DNA from: Clarkia xantiana subsp. parviflora
Taxonomy: Eukaryota > Streptophyta > Magnoliopsida > Myrtales > Onagraceae
NCBI GenBank assembly: GCA_036873135.1
Contig: JAPTYO010000059.1
Location: 24,751,066 to 24,815,065 of the forward strand
DNA: 64,000 bases
Reading direction: 5' to 3'
Shown here: piece after piece, positions 24,106-34,832 of the stretch
Numbering within the stretch: position 1 is the first letter of the stretch
Layout: the number at the start of each line of letters is the position of its first letter
Notes under the pieces: generated by a model
What the model was told of the DNA's origin: nothing
The model's input: the letters and a program-made list of their open reading frames with translations, nothing else
Databases searched by the model: none
Position numbers and translations under genes: made by a program

Positions 24106-25293
24106 ATGGCATCCGCATCTTCGTCCCTGGCCTCCTCCACTCACGCCCTCGCTGTTGATGCCAGGGCTCCTCTCCAATCCACCATCGCACCGCCCCAATG
24201 CGTCTCCCTTCCAACGATTCATCAACCCCGCTCCTCCTCCTCCTCCTCCTGGAAGTCGCCGGCAGCTTACTGTGCGTCTCCAATTTCATCGATGCTTTAC
24301 ATTTACTAAACGATTTGTACTTGATTTCTTGTTTCCTACTTTCAGGCCGTAAGATTGCACGCAACGTTGCGGCCATGGCTGCCGGAGAGGCTCCTGCAGC
24401 CTCTGCGACGAGCGAGGCTTCTGTCGAAATTGATGAAACAATCACCGAACTCCCTGTAGAAACTGTTGAAACAACTAACGAACTCCCTGATATCGTCAAG
24501 ACAGTTCAACAAGCTGTAAGCCCTAATCAATTCCATTTCTAGTAATTAACGCTGATTGACAGCCGTACACATTTGTAGGATGCAGTATTTCGATTAATTG
24601 TTGCTTAATTGTTGAAATTGGATTGTGGTATTGTTATTAGAGGTATCTGGAAGTTCAAATCGATGAAGATAATTAGGGTAAATGATATATGCTGTGAGTG
24701 CAGTGGGATAAGGTTGAAGATAAGTATGCAGTGTCTTCACTGGGAGCAGCTGCTGTTGTTTTCCTCTGCGGCTCTGCTGGAGCCATCTCGGTTAGTTTAC
24801 AGTATTCACTACAATCAATCTTTTAGACACTACAAAAGAAATCCATCATATTCAGAAGAAACCATAGTCGATCGACCTGTACATTCTTAATTCATGTGCA
24901 GGCGATTGATCGGCTCCCATTAGTTCCTGGTGCTCTTGAGCTGGTGGGCATTGGATATACAGGGGTGAGTTATCAGTTTCTCACTATCATCCATCCATAT
25001 ATCAATAGACAAATTTATAAGGATTGAATCTTATTTATGCTGTTCTTGTCTTATTTACAGTGGTTTGCATACAAAAACCTCATCTACAAACCTGACAGGT
25101 AAAATTCATCGATACACTCTTACACTGTGTAAATTTATGTTTTGCCTTAATTATAGGGTCGATCGATCCTGTTATAAATTGCCTGCCTTGGTTAAATAAA
25201 ATTGCTTGTGATACTGGTGAATGAAATTGCTTCAGGCAAGCTCTAGTGAAGAAAATCAAGGACTTGTATGCTGATGTAACTGGAAGCAGCTGA
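24106..25293 (+). CDS. CURT1B: CURT1-family thylakoid curvature protein, copy A
   Basis: A chloroplast thylakoid membrane protein of the CURVATURE THYLAKOID1 family (also known as TMP14/PSI-P), which oligomerises at grana margins and bends the membrane. Exons: 24106-24271, 24346-24515, 24704-24790, 24902-24964, 25061-25098 and 25236-25293 (582 nt, 193 residues). The Ser/Ala-rich N-terminus is a transit peptide. The mature part starts with an acidic segment (DETITELPVE), then WDKVEDKYAVSSL, a first helix (GAAAVVFLCGSAGAIS), the linker AIDRLPLVPGALELVGIGYT with the second helix, and an amphipathic tail (FAYKNLIYKPDRQALVKKIK). It ends TGSS. The AIDRLPLVPG wording is closest to CURT1B. This copy keeps its own upstream DNA, so it is the likely main source of the protein. 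Confidence 0.92.
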
Positions 25294-26089
25294 ACTGAGC
25301 TGAGCTGATATGAGATGGTTTTAGTAAGGATCGAGACCGTCAGAGGCGTGATGGGTCATAGATTGCACGTAAATTATATCGTCGTATAATTCTACTATGT
25401 TCTCATCTTCCTTCCTTCTTGATACAGATGGGCTAGAAATTCCATGTAACTAATACATGTGTGCACATAACTATGTGTTTGACTTCATGCATATCCATCC
25501 AACTTTATATATTGATTGCTTACATATATCTGAATTCTCCATGAAGTTGGTTTTTTTTTTTTGCATGGTATTTGCTTAAAAGTTGAACACTTTTATATTA
25601 TAAATGGTAATAATTCTCTGTTTTTTTCTGCTTAACATTTTCATTGTGGTTTCATAATCCAATGGCAGTGTTGTAGTGATCTTGTAGCTTATACATACAT
25701 AGGGGGGTTGTTTCATTGGTGCCTTTCACATTCAAGATTAATTAGAAGCCGTACATATATATATACATAGACAAGGAAAAGTTCTTCCGGAAAATCACAT
25801 GCAAAATGAAAGAATTAGTGGCTTAAAACAGTTGATTGACCTGAAAAGGGAACATGTGGAAGCAAAGGCTTACTCTTCTCAAATCTCAGATATATGAGGA
25901 ACAACCTCAAATCCCGACCAAGTACTATATATGTTCTTTCCTCAACATCTCTCTCTATATATATACCATACAACATAATAATATCCATTTCCAACTGAAA
26001 ATAATTACTACCGCTGGGTTTGGTATCTTAACAGAGAACAACTAACTAGTCTTATATATATATATATATATCCCATTCGCTAAACAATA
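25294..26089. other. Spacer between CURT1B A and pyrophosphatase A
   Basis: Holds the CURT1B 3' flank and the pyrophosphatase promoter; near-identical to 34833-35608. A TA run precedes the pyrophosphatase start and is shorter in the right unit. No further gene seen. Confidence 0.5.
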
Positions 26090-28676
26090 ATGGCCGATGG
26101 AGAGGTTGATTCGGACCAACAAAGAGCGTCTCCTCGTTTGAACAAAAGGATCCTTTCATCTCTTTCGAAGAGGTCGGTGGCTGCACATCCTTGGCATGAT
26201 CTCGAAATCGGTATGCAATTCCTCTCCATTTATCTTTTTAATTAGGGATTAAGTAATTTTTCATACCACTTCTTTGCACAGAATCCACTTTTGGTACTAC
26301 TTCTATTTTTTTGTATACTTTTGGTACCAATTCTTTCAACTTTGTATCCTTTTGGTACCACTGTTAACTTTCCGTCCAAATTGACCGTTAAGTGTCATGT
26401 GCCATGCACGTGACCGCCCTAAACTTTTGAATTTGTTTCAATTTAGTCCATCTAATGCATCTCTGACTTTTAATTTGTTCAATTTAGTCCTAAAATTTCA
26501 AAACCATGATGGATCAAGGGTTCGATTTGGAAATTTTAAGGCTAAATTTAACAAATTAAAAGTTAGGGATGCATTAGATGGACTAAATTGAAACAAATTC
26601 AAAAGTTTAGGGCGGTCACGTGCATGGCACATGACACTTAACGGCCAATTTGGACGGAAAGTTAACGGTGGTACCAAAAGGATACAAAGTTGAAAGAATT
26701 GGTACCAAAAGTATACAAAAAAATAGAAGTGGTACCAAAAGTGGATTCTGTGCAAAGAAGTGGTATGAAAATGTACTTAATCCCTTTTAATTAATTATTA
26801 TGGCTTTACATATAAGGTGGTGTTCTTATTAGTTGATCATTTTCCTGCAGGGCCTGAAGCTCCGTTGGTCTTTAACACTGTACGTCGTCCCTAACTAGCT
26901 ACCAAGCTAATTACTTGAAGACTACTTATTAATTTTGGTAAATAACTAATGTTAGAGTGTGTTTGATTTGTTACTTGAATGGTTTTCTATAACTAAGGTT
27001 GTTGAGATAACCAAGGGAAGCAAGGTCAAGTATGAACTTGACAAGAAGACTGGTCTGATCAAGGTATATATATATATATATGTTTCTTCATTATCTATAA
27101 ATTCAGAGTGTATTAGGTTAGGTATATAAGTGAGAATTAATCTTCATATCCAATCCAAAAGTTTAAGCTAATGAATTGTACTAATTAATGCAGAGACGAA
27201 ACTAGGAATTAACAGACACTACGTACTCATATCATTCAAACTTGAACACATTATTGTTAACCACAAATTAAAGGGTTTGATATTCATTCGGCAATGATAA
27301 TAATTGGCAGGTGGATCGAATTCTGTACTCATCGGTCGTGTACCCACACAACTATGGATTCATCCCTCGAACTTTATGCGAGGACAACGATCCCTTGGAC
27401 GTTTTAGTTATTATGCAGGTGATCAGATGATATGTGATTTAGTTAGTTTCCTTCCTTGATTAGTTGTTAATTACAGTATAAGTGATTTTATTGATTACGA
27501 TGACAAACCCTTTTTCAAAACCCTAAAATCTACGTTCAAAAAACAGGAACCGGTCCTTCCCGGCTGCTTCTTACGTGCTAGGGCGATCGGATTAATGCCC
27601 ATGATTGACCAGGTAGGTACTTTAATAGTTATTATATATCTGTATCATCAATATTTAAAAGGGTTAATAACTAAAAACTGTCCGAGGTTTACCCTATGTT
27701 AAAATTAGGTGTCTGAAGTTTGAAATGTTAAAATTGACTGTCCCAAGTTTCATTTTTGTTGAAATTTGGTGTCTTGGTGCGTCTTTTCATCTCCATTCAA
27801 TCATTTTCATCAACCCACCAACCCGCTCATAATCAATCACTCTTTACTTTTCACAAAATCGTCAAATTTCACCTAAAAATTGAACATTTAAAAAAAGTTT
27901 CTAGAAGAGTGGTGTAGAGCCATTTTCCAAGGACAATAGAGCCAAATTTACTTGTCCGGATGTGACCAACTTTTTAGGTGACGGTCCCGGCAAGATGACG
28001 AGAATGGAGTGTGTATGAGACCTCGAATTTGACAGAAGGTTTCGTCGGAATTGACTTCTCTAAAGTAATCACACCGAGACACCAAATTTCAACAAAAATG
28101 AAACTTGAGACAGTCTATTTTAACATTTCAAACTTCAGACACCTAATTTTAACATAGGGTAAACCTTGGACAGTTTTTTAGTTATTAACCCTATTTAAAA
28201 TTAGTGAGATTTGATAAGGTTAGTAAATAAATGGTTTATAATGAATGGTTGTAATGCAGGGAGAGAAAGATGACAAGATAATAGCAGTGTGCGTAGACGA
28301 TCCAGAATACAAACATTACATGGACCTTTCCGAACTTCCTCCTCATCGTCTTTCTGAAATCCGCCGCTTCTTTGAAGACTGTAAATACACATTTTCATCG
28401 CTTAATTTCTTGTTCATATATATAGTTTGTTGATTCTTTCATTTTAATTATACGGTATGGGAACAGACAAGAAGAATGAACACAAGGAGGTTGCAGTGAA
28501 CGAGTTCTTGCCTGCGAATACTGCACTTGGAGCCATTCAGTACTCCATGTAAGAACATAGATTTTGCATTGCCCTAAATGTTAAGTGTTTCTTTTATTTG
28601 ATTTGATGATGGTGTTGTTGATGTTTGCTGCAGGGATCTCTATGCAGAGTATATCCTTCACACTTTGAGAAGATAA
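26090..28676 (+). CDS. Soluble inorganic pyrophosphatase, copy A
   Basis: A family I cytosolic enzyme that hydrolyses pyrophosphate to two phosphates with Mg2+, pulling biosynthetic reactions forward. Exons: 26090-26210, 26851-26879, 26998-27063, 27311-27418, 27547-27612, 28260-28380, 28467-28548 and 28634-28676 (636 nt, 211 residues). The signature DNDPLDVLV, with the metal-binding Asp residues, is in exon 4. [24 protein letters not shown] and VDDPEYKHY are further family blocks. There is no organelle targeting peptide, and the length matches plant PPa1-PPa5. Two introns (after exons 1 and 5) each contain a foldback element absent from the other copy. The start is the first ATG after the TA-rich leader. 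Predicted protein is identical to copy B; all exon differences noticed are silent. Confidence 0.94.
26245..26784. mobile_element. 540-bp foldback MITE in pyrophosphatase A intron 1
   Basis: The element is almost entirely two inverted arms of about 265 bp (GGGATTAAGT at the left end, ACTTAATCCC at the right). A perfect 9-bp duplication TTTTAATTA flanks it (26236-26244, 26785-26793). The right unit has no insertion at the matching position (about 35758). The 9-bp duplication indicates a Mutator-type element. Confidence 0.93.
27661..28191. mobile_element. 531-bp Mutator-type MITE in pyrophosphatase A intron 5
   Basis: Ends GGGTTAATAACTAAAAACTG and its inverted partner, with inverted similarity for about 110 bp. 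The perfect 9-bp duplication is TATTTAAAA (27652-27660, 28192-28200). The right unit carries the unfilled site once (near 36620). The end sequence is related to the elements at 253 and 59178. Confidence 0.93.
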
Positions 28677-29310
28677 TTAATTTTGCATCCGATATTAATT
28701 ATTACATGCATACTTACTTACAATTACTAAAATAATACAAGGCAAGGCTCGGCTCGGCTTCTTTCCTTTTATCCTCCCAGCATGCTCGCTAGCTTAATGC
28801 ATGGTTGAGGAGATAAAGTAGGGTTTGTTGGAAGAAGAAGAAGAATTAGAAGAGATTACACCATTTTGTTCTTCTTTTTCTTTTTTGCTTCTCCAAATTT
28901 TGAGTTTATGCATTTATTTATGATGTGCCTCAATATTCATTAATTGATGAAGTCTAAGAATTAATTAATGATACTCCATAAATATTAATCTTCGTTATTC
29001 AGTTCCATATCTTGCAATTCTATTTCCTAGTATTTTATTAATAATGTTTTAGTATGTACGTTGAAGTCGATCGAGGGTACCTCAATTTTCTGATGCTAAG
29101 TAACCAAATATAATTTAGGCAAAAATAATAATAATAATAATAATAACCAAATATAATGAAAAAATGTACGTAGAAAATAGTGAGATGAATCGCGTATTTG
29201 GTTTGGTAGCGGCGAAGTTAGGTTTATCGTTTATGCCGTATTCCGATAAAGGATATCAAAATACTTAATATCGCGTTTTTTTTTTTTTTTATAAAAAAAT
29301 GAAATACGAT
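28677..29310. other. Pyrophosphatase A 3' flank
   Basis: Presumed 3' untranslated region and spacer, with an ATA/AAT microsatellite at about 29125-29145. No gene seen. Nearly the same sequence recurs at 37119-37640. Confidence 0.5.
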
Positions 29311-31690
29311 ATATATAGATAGAATAGGCGACGTGTGAAAACAAAACGACCGCCCAACCAAATATTTCCTACATATTGTCGTTTATAACAATACAAAGAA
29401 TACACCCCAACAATATAATTGAACGTACAAAGACGAGCTTCTTTAGAAGAGGCACAATGCAAAACAAAACTAGAATGTTGGAGTGCTACAATCATAGTCA
29501 TGGCGTCCGCAACTGAGTTCGCTTCCCAATAAATGTGTCTAATCTTGTATTTGCGAAACTGCAATAGGAGATAGGGGTGAAACTAAAATACGGCGGGTCC
29601 GAAAAACCGTTGAAAACCGAACCGGTCCGGACCGAAAAAACCGAATCCGAAATATACGGTTTGGTTTTTGGTCGGATTTTTTGCTCTAGTTCGGATTTTC
29701 GGTCCGGTTCGGATTTTGAGTTATGAGGACCGTGGGGACCGAACCGACCGTTATGCTAATTGAATATATACAATATATATTATATTAGTTGATATTAATT
29801 AATATAATTAATTAATTAGGTTAATATAAATTGTAAAAGAGGCACTTATTAAAGATTATTTTTCTACTTTTATTTTATAATTTATTTAATTATATTAATG
29901 GAAATTATTTATCATTTCGATTTGATATAATCCATGAAAATGACAAGAATTTATAATGATAGTTGCTAATTTTGGATTTTCGGTTTAAACCGAACACCGA
30001 ACCGAAAAAACCGTACTACCAATGGACGGTTTATTTTCCTCAAACATTTTTTTGGTCGGATTTTTTTAAAAGCAAAAAACCGGACCGAAAATATAGGTAT
30101 CCGACCGAAACAAGTAAAAAACCGGTCCGACCGGTCCGGTTTCATCTAATAGGAGATTCCTGCAATCCAAAATAATAGGAATGAACTTCAAATTGAGCTC
30201 TACAGTTTCAGAGATAAGTTGTTGGGCAATCAACGCATCCGGCTTGATGTGTAGATGCTTGATATAACCCTGGAGAGCAAGGGAGAGACCTGACGGCCCA
30301 CAACTCTGCAAATAAACTATTACAAACACCTAAGTTACGAGAGAATCCGGAAATCCAATCCATTTACAATCACGGATTACTCCTCTGACTATTGATTTTC
30401 CCGGATTCCCATGTAAAACTCCATTTATATTAAGTTTTTCTCATATGTGCTCAGGTGGAATCCATTTCACTTGGATGGTCAAGGTCGGGGATATGGGCTT
30501 TTTTCTCCATGGCCTCCTGAAAATGTCTAACTTGTACAAGAGAAACACTAAAAACATCATTAGTAACAGGTGTTCCTTGAAAAATAAAGTCATTTCGACA
30601 CTTCAAGATATTCAAAGGCAATAACAAAAAATTGTTCTCCAGTCCACCAACAAATGTGTCCTGAGAGTACAGTTAAACTTAATCCACTCTTCCGAAGGTT
30701 GAAAGAAGCTAACGAATTATTCAGGGTGGGGCAACTGTCCCACAGTGTTTTTGTAGGAGAGCAATCCCTAAAAATATGGTTGATGTCATCGACTTCCCTA
30801 GAACAAACTTGACAAGTGGGGGAGACGTTGCATCCCCGTCGACTGAGGAGCGAGGTGGTGGCAAGTATACCCCTGAATCCAAGCAAAATGAAATAGTGTA
30901 TTCGGGGCACATTGGGTATTTTCCAAATCCAATTTCAATTAAAATCAGTACGGGGTCGTTCTTGGTAGTAAGAGCCTCGTAAGCAGATGCGTTGGAGTAG
31001 ACTCCTGTTCTAGAGTGTCTCAAAATCCGAGTGTCCTGCATTTGAGCAGTCAAACTCCCGGGTATGCTTCTAATAATATCAATAACCTCAGAAGGGAGTC
31101 TCATGAAAAATGAATCCAAATTCCATGCTCCATTTTTAAAAATATCTCCAACCTTCAAGTGAAGTTCATATTCAAGAAAAGAACCTGAAACAATTGATCT
31201 TGACGGATAGTCACCCACCTAAATATGATCCCAAAACCTAATAAAGTTACCGTTGGCGACTAACTATCCCATCCCAGTCTGGAGGTTTTTTAACCCTTCT
31301 TGTATGGCTCTCCAATTACAAGGAGTCGACAATATGGAGAAACAAGTTGCCTGGCAACCCTGTTAAGCAAATTTGTCCATGGGACATTCACATTATTAAG
31401 TCTCCAAGCAAAACCTCCAAGGAGTGCCTTGTTTCTCATCTCTGAAGTTCTGATGCCTAAACCACCTAGTGCTACAGGTTTAGTAATCTCCTGCCAAATA
31501 ACCAGATGCATTTTTCCTCTTTGATCTGTGCTCCCCATACAAAATTCATATTTAATCTATCAAGGTCTTCACAAACCTTCTAGGGAAGCATGGTGCATTA
31601 CATATAATAAGAAGGAATAATAGACATGACAGACTTAACCAAGGTAACTCTACCAGCCATAAATATCGCGTCTTTGAATCTCAGTTACCG
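29310..31690 (-). pseudogene. LINE reverse-transcriptase 3' fossil, copy A
   Basis: Minus-strand pieces in LINE order: GKMHLVIWQEITKPVALGGLGIRT at about 31510-31440 (end of reverse transcriptase), then the zinc-finger-like zf-RVT region (SLTAQMQDTRILRHSRTGVYS near 31060, then in a shifted frame PRIHYFILLGFRGILATT and CQVCSREVDDINHIFRDC at 30910-30760). An RNase H-like end follows (ELNLKFIPIILDCRNLL near 30200 and KIRHIYWEANSVADAM near 29550). Frames are broken by stops, a frameshift near 30910, and the 575-bp insertion that splits the RNase H-like part. It is dead non-LTR retrotransposon DNA that predates the segmental duplication. Confidence 0.8.
29573..30147. mobile_element. 575-bp hAT-like element splitting the LINE fossil
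   Basis: Starts AGGGGTGAAAC and ends GTTTCATCT. Flanked by AATAGGAGAT on both sides (29563-29572, 30148-30157), which includes an 8-bp TAGGAGAT duplication typical of hAT elements. The interior has inverted clusters of ACCGGTCCGG and CCGAACCG. The right unit has an uninterrupted equivalent at about 37925. Confidence 0.88.
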
Positions 31691-32766
31691 TATTTAGCTG
31701 TTACCTAAGGGCGATATCAGTGAAGTTATTTCACTATAAAGTTCTTTGAAATTGAGCTATAGTTCTTCAATGTAACCGTACCATATTTTAGAAACACTAA
31801 AATGTTTACCTACCAGCCAAATCGGTATTAAATTGGGGTTAATACTGATTTCTGACCGAATTGGTCCATATTAGTTTTACTAGCCGCTAATCGGGATTAA
31901 AATTGTAGACCGAAAAAGCGACCAGTAAAAATTTCTAACTGACTAAATCAATCAGAAATTGGTATTTATTTAAATTTGGTATTAAATTTCCTGACCGATT
32001 CAATACCGAAATATGAGTGTGTGTAATGTTTGGGAGAATATGTTAACAACATATAGCTAGGATCCAAACTGCCAATGCTAAATGTTCTTTTCAGACTTGT
32101 TACCATATGGATACAAATTATGAGGGTTTAGCACTTGCATTTTTTTTTTTTCCAACAAAGGTCTTTCGAATAACGTTTAGTAAGTGAGAATTACACATAT
32201 TTAGTGATCAATTAGGTTAATACTACAAGCATATTTTGGGTACGTTAAGTTAATTCTTATTTGACATTTTTAGCAATTACAATTTTGATTCCAAAAAATT
32301 CTCAACGGTGAAAAAGAGAACGTGAACATTATTTAGTGAATGTAGTAGAATCGCAACTACATAACACATTTCTTTTCCACAGTTAAAATATTATTTTATT
32401 TTATATTTTTTTTCTTCTTTTAGCTAAACTTTTTATTCCCAATTATAGAATTAATATAGTGAATATTATTTAAATTTTCTTCTTTTAAAAGTGCAGATGT
32501 AATCAGTTAGAAGTATATAATTTGAGAAAGGATAAGATAAAATTTATATATTGAGTGTATTATGTACAGATATATCAAGTCCGGAGATATATAATATATA
32601 TACAGAATATCCATATATATCAGAATATATGAATATTTCATATATATATATATATATATAAGCCTGGGGTTTTACACCTTTTTTCACAGACAGCATCGAT
32701 AGGGTTGGCCGATATAGAAAACGAGAGAGAGAAGTGTCAAGTGAGTGAGTGAACATCAACAAAAGA
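31691..32766. other. Spacer upstream of kinase copy A
   Basis: Inverted and direct words around ACCGATT / AATCGGT (31820-32010) suggest a degraded element. The rest is AT-rich, with a TA run at about 32640-32660 just before the kinase leader. Shared with 39460-40592. The last 250 bases presumably include the kinase promoter. Confidence 0.45.
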
Positions 32767-33645
32767 ATGGAGAAGTACGAGTTGATCAAGGAAGTGGGGG
32801 AAGGAAGCTTTGGGAGAGTTATCCAAGCGAAGAAGAAGGAGAGCGGAGAGATGGTTGCCATCAAGACGATGAAGAGGAGGTTCTCATCATGGGCGGAATG
32901 TGTTCGTCGCCGGGAATTCAGAATAATCGATGAGGTTCGGTCTCTTACGAAGATGAATTCGCATCCCAACATCATCAAACTTAAGGAACTCAACTTCGAA
33001 AACGGGGAGGTGTCGTTGGTGTTCGAGTGGATGGAGTGCAACTTGTACCAAATCATGCAGGCCCGACAAGAGATGAGTCTACCGGCCTTCTCCGAAACAG
33101 AGATCAAACACTGGTGCATCCAACTCTTCTCCGGTCTCGCACACATCCACCACCGCGGCTACTTCCATCGCGACCTTAAACCACAAAACTTGCTGGTCAA
33201 GCAAGATATCATCAAGATTGCTGATCTTGGTTTGGCGCGTGAGATGATGGAGTCGCAGCAGACACCGTACACGGCTAGAGTCGGGACGTTGTGGTACCGA
33301 GCCCCAGAGTTGCTTATTGGGACGGGGTTTTACGACTCCAAGGTGGATATGTGGGCGATGGGTGCTATCATGGCTGAGATGTTCATGGGCCAACCACTCT
33401 TTCCGGGGAGCAGCGAGCTTGATCAGTTGAACCGTATATGCAGATTAACGGGGCCGGAGTGCACCGACTACGATGACACCAATATGGGAAATCTGATACC
33501 AAATGCAAGTAATGAAGCCATAAGTCTGATAGAGTCTCTATGCTCCTGGGATTCTCGCTATCGCCCCACCGCATCTCAAGTCCTCCAGCATCCATTCTTT
33601 CGTCCACCACCACAGCTGCCCAGCTGCATATGCATTGGTGTGTGA
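32767..33645 (+). CDS. MHK/MAK-like protein kinase, copy A, C-terminally truncated
   Basis: A Ser/Thr kinase of the CMGC group, closest by motif to plant MHK (the MAK/RCK family). The single exon of 292 residues begins at the ATG at 32767. Seen: GEGSFGRV (ATP loop, 11-18), VAIK (Lys33), HRDLKPQN (Asp136), IADLGLAR (Asp153, Leu in place of Phe), RAPE (178-181). The activation loop reads PYTARVGTLWYRAPE; the TxY pair usual in this family is absent, with Arg at the Tyr position. The segment between RICRLTG and LIPNAS is shorter than in MHK. The duplication junction replaces the last 27 residues of copy B with a single Val and a stop. At residue 43 it has Ala where copy B and the family have Glu. 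Absence of introns suggests an ancestral retrocopy. Confidence 0.88.
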   Translation: MEKYELIKEVGEGSFGRVIQAKKKESGEMVAIKTMKRRFSSWAECVRRREFRIIDEVRSLTKMNSHPNIIKLKELNFENGEVSLVFEWMECNLYQIMQARQEMSLPAFSETEIKHWCIQLFSGLAHIHHRGYFHRDLKPQNLLVKQDIIKIADLGLAREMMESQQTPYTARVGTLWYRAPELLIGTGFYDSKVDMWAMGAIMAEMFMGQPLFPGSSELDQLNRICRLTGPECTDYDDTNMGNLIPNASNEAISLIESLCSWDSRYRPTASQVLQHPFFRPPPQLPSCICIGV

Positions 33646-33654
33646 GGCGGGAAA

Positions 33655-34832
33655 ATGGCATCCGCATCTTCGTCCCTGACCTCCTCCACTCACGCCCTCG
33701 CTGTTGATGCCAGGGCTCCTCTCCAATCCACCATCGCGCCGCCCCAATGCGTCTCCCTTCCAACGATTCCTCAACCCCGCTCCTCCTCCTCCTCCTCCTG
33801 GAAGTCGCCGGCAGCTTACTGTGCGTCTCCAATTTCATCGATGCTTTACATTTACTAAACGATTTGTACTTTATTTATTGTTTCCTACTTTCAGGCCGTA
33901 AGATTGCACGCAACGTTGCGGCCATGGCTGCCGGAGAGGCTCCTGCAGCCTCTGCGACGAGCGAGGCTTCTGTCGAAATTGATGAAACAATCACCGAACT
34001 CCCTGTAGAAACTGTTGAAACAACTAACGAACTCCCTGATATCGTCAAGACTGTTCAACAAGCTGTAAGCCCTAATCAATTCCATTTCTCGTAATTAACG
34101 CTGATTGAGAGCCGTACACATTTGTAGGATGCAGTATTTCGATTAATTGCTGAAATTGGATTGTGGTATTGTTATTAGAGGTATCTGGAAGTTCAAATCG
34201 ATGAAGATAATTAGGGTAAAATGATGTATGCTGTGAGTGCAGTGGGATAAGGTTGAAGATAAGTATGCAGTGTCTTCACTGGGAGCAGCTGCTGTTGTTT
34301 TCCTCTGCGGCTCTGCTGGAGCCATCTCGGTTAGTTTACAGTATTCACTACAATCAATCTTTTAGACACTACAAAAGAAATCCATCATATTCAGAAGAAA
34401 CCATAGTCGATCGACCTGTACATTCTTAATTCATGTGCAGGCGATTGATCGGCTCCCATTAGTTCCTGGTGCTCTTGAGCTGGTGGGCATTGGATATACA
34501 GGGGTGAGTTATCAGTTTCTCACTATCATCCATCCATATATCAATAGACAAATTTATAAGGATTGAATCTTATTTATGCTGTTCTTGTCTTATTTACAGT
34601 GGTTTGCATACAAAAACCTCATCTACAAACCTGACAGGTAAAATTCATTGATACACTCTTACACTGTGTAAAATTCTGTTTTGCCTTAATTCTAGGGTCG
34701 ATCGATCCTGTTGTAAATTGCCTGCCTTGGTTAAATAAAATTGCTTGTGATACTGGTGAATGAAATTGCTTCAGGCAAGCTCTAGTGAAGAAAATCAAGG
34801 ACTTGTATGCTGATGTAACTGGAAGCAGCTGA
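33655..34832 (+). CDS. CURT1B: CURT1-family thylakoid curvature protein, copy B, promoter lost
   Basis: Exons: 33655-33820, 33895-34064, 34243-34329, 34441-34503, 34600-34637 and 34775-34832; 193 residues, all splice sites kept. The protein differs from copy A at two transit-peptide residues (Thr for Ala at 9, Pro for His at 39); the mature part is the same by eye. Only about 19 bases before the ATG are shared with copy A. Further upstream lies the coding region of kinase copy A, whose stop codon is nine bases away. The gene therefore has an intact product but no ancestral promoter or leader. It may be silent, use a new promoter, or be transcribed as the tail of kinase copy A. Confidence 0.88.

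Larger units (their letters stand above)
24087..33641. repeat. Left unit of a tandem segmental duplication
   Basis: About 9,549 bp from the microhomology TGGTGT (24087-24092) to the same word at the junction (33636-33641). It is repeated almost base for base in 33636-41467, introns and intergenic DNA included. Contents: CURT1B copy A, pyrophosphatase copy A, a LINE fossil, kinase copy A. It is longer than the right unit because of three insertions (26245-26784, 27661-28191, 29573-30147). Confidence 0.95.

Noticed and set aside
23888..24499. 203-codon minus-strand frame over the CURT1B A start
   Set aside because: Antisense shadow of CURT1B exons 1 and 2; the same shadow appears in unit B at 33383-33838.
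24198..24542. Long frame overlapping CURT1B A exons 1 and 2
   Set aside because: It reads through the intron in a shifted frame over exon 1; only the exon 2 part is the true CURT1B frame.
26397..26755. Two similar frames on opposite strands in the pyrophosphatase A intron
   Set aside because: They encode nearly the same peptide because the MITE is a palindrome; not genes.
31820..32010. ACCGATT/AATCGGT word cluster as a CACTA-type transposon end
   Set aside because: No CACTA terminus with an inverted partner or a 3-bp target duplication could be found; left as unexplained spacer.
32544..33146. 200-codon minus-strand frame opposite the kinase
   Set aside because: Antisense shadow of the kinase coding region, low-complexity Ser/Leu, and repeated identically opposite copy B.
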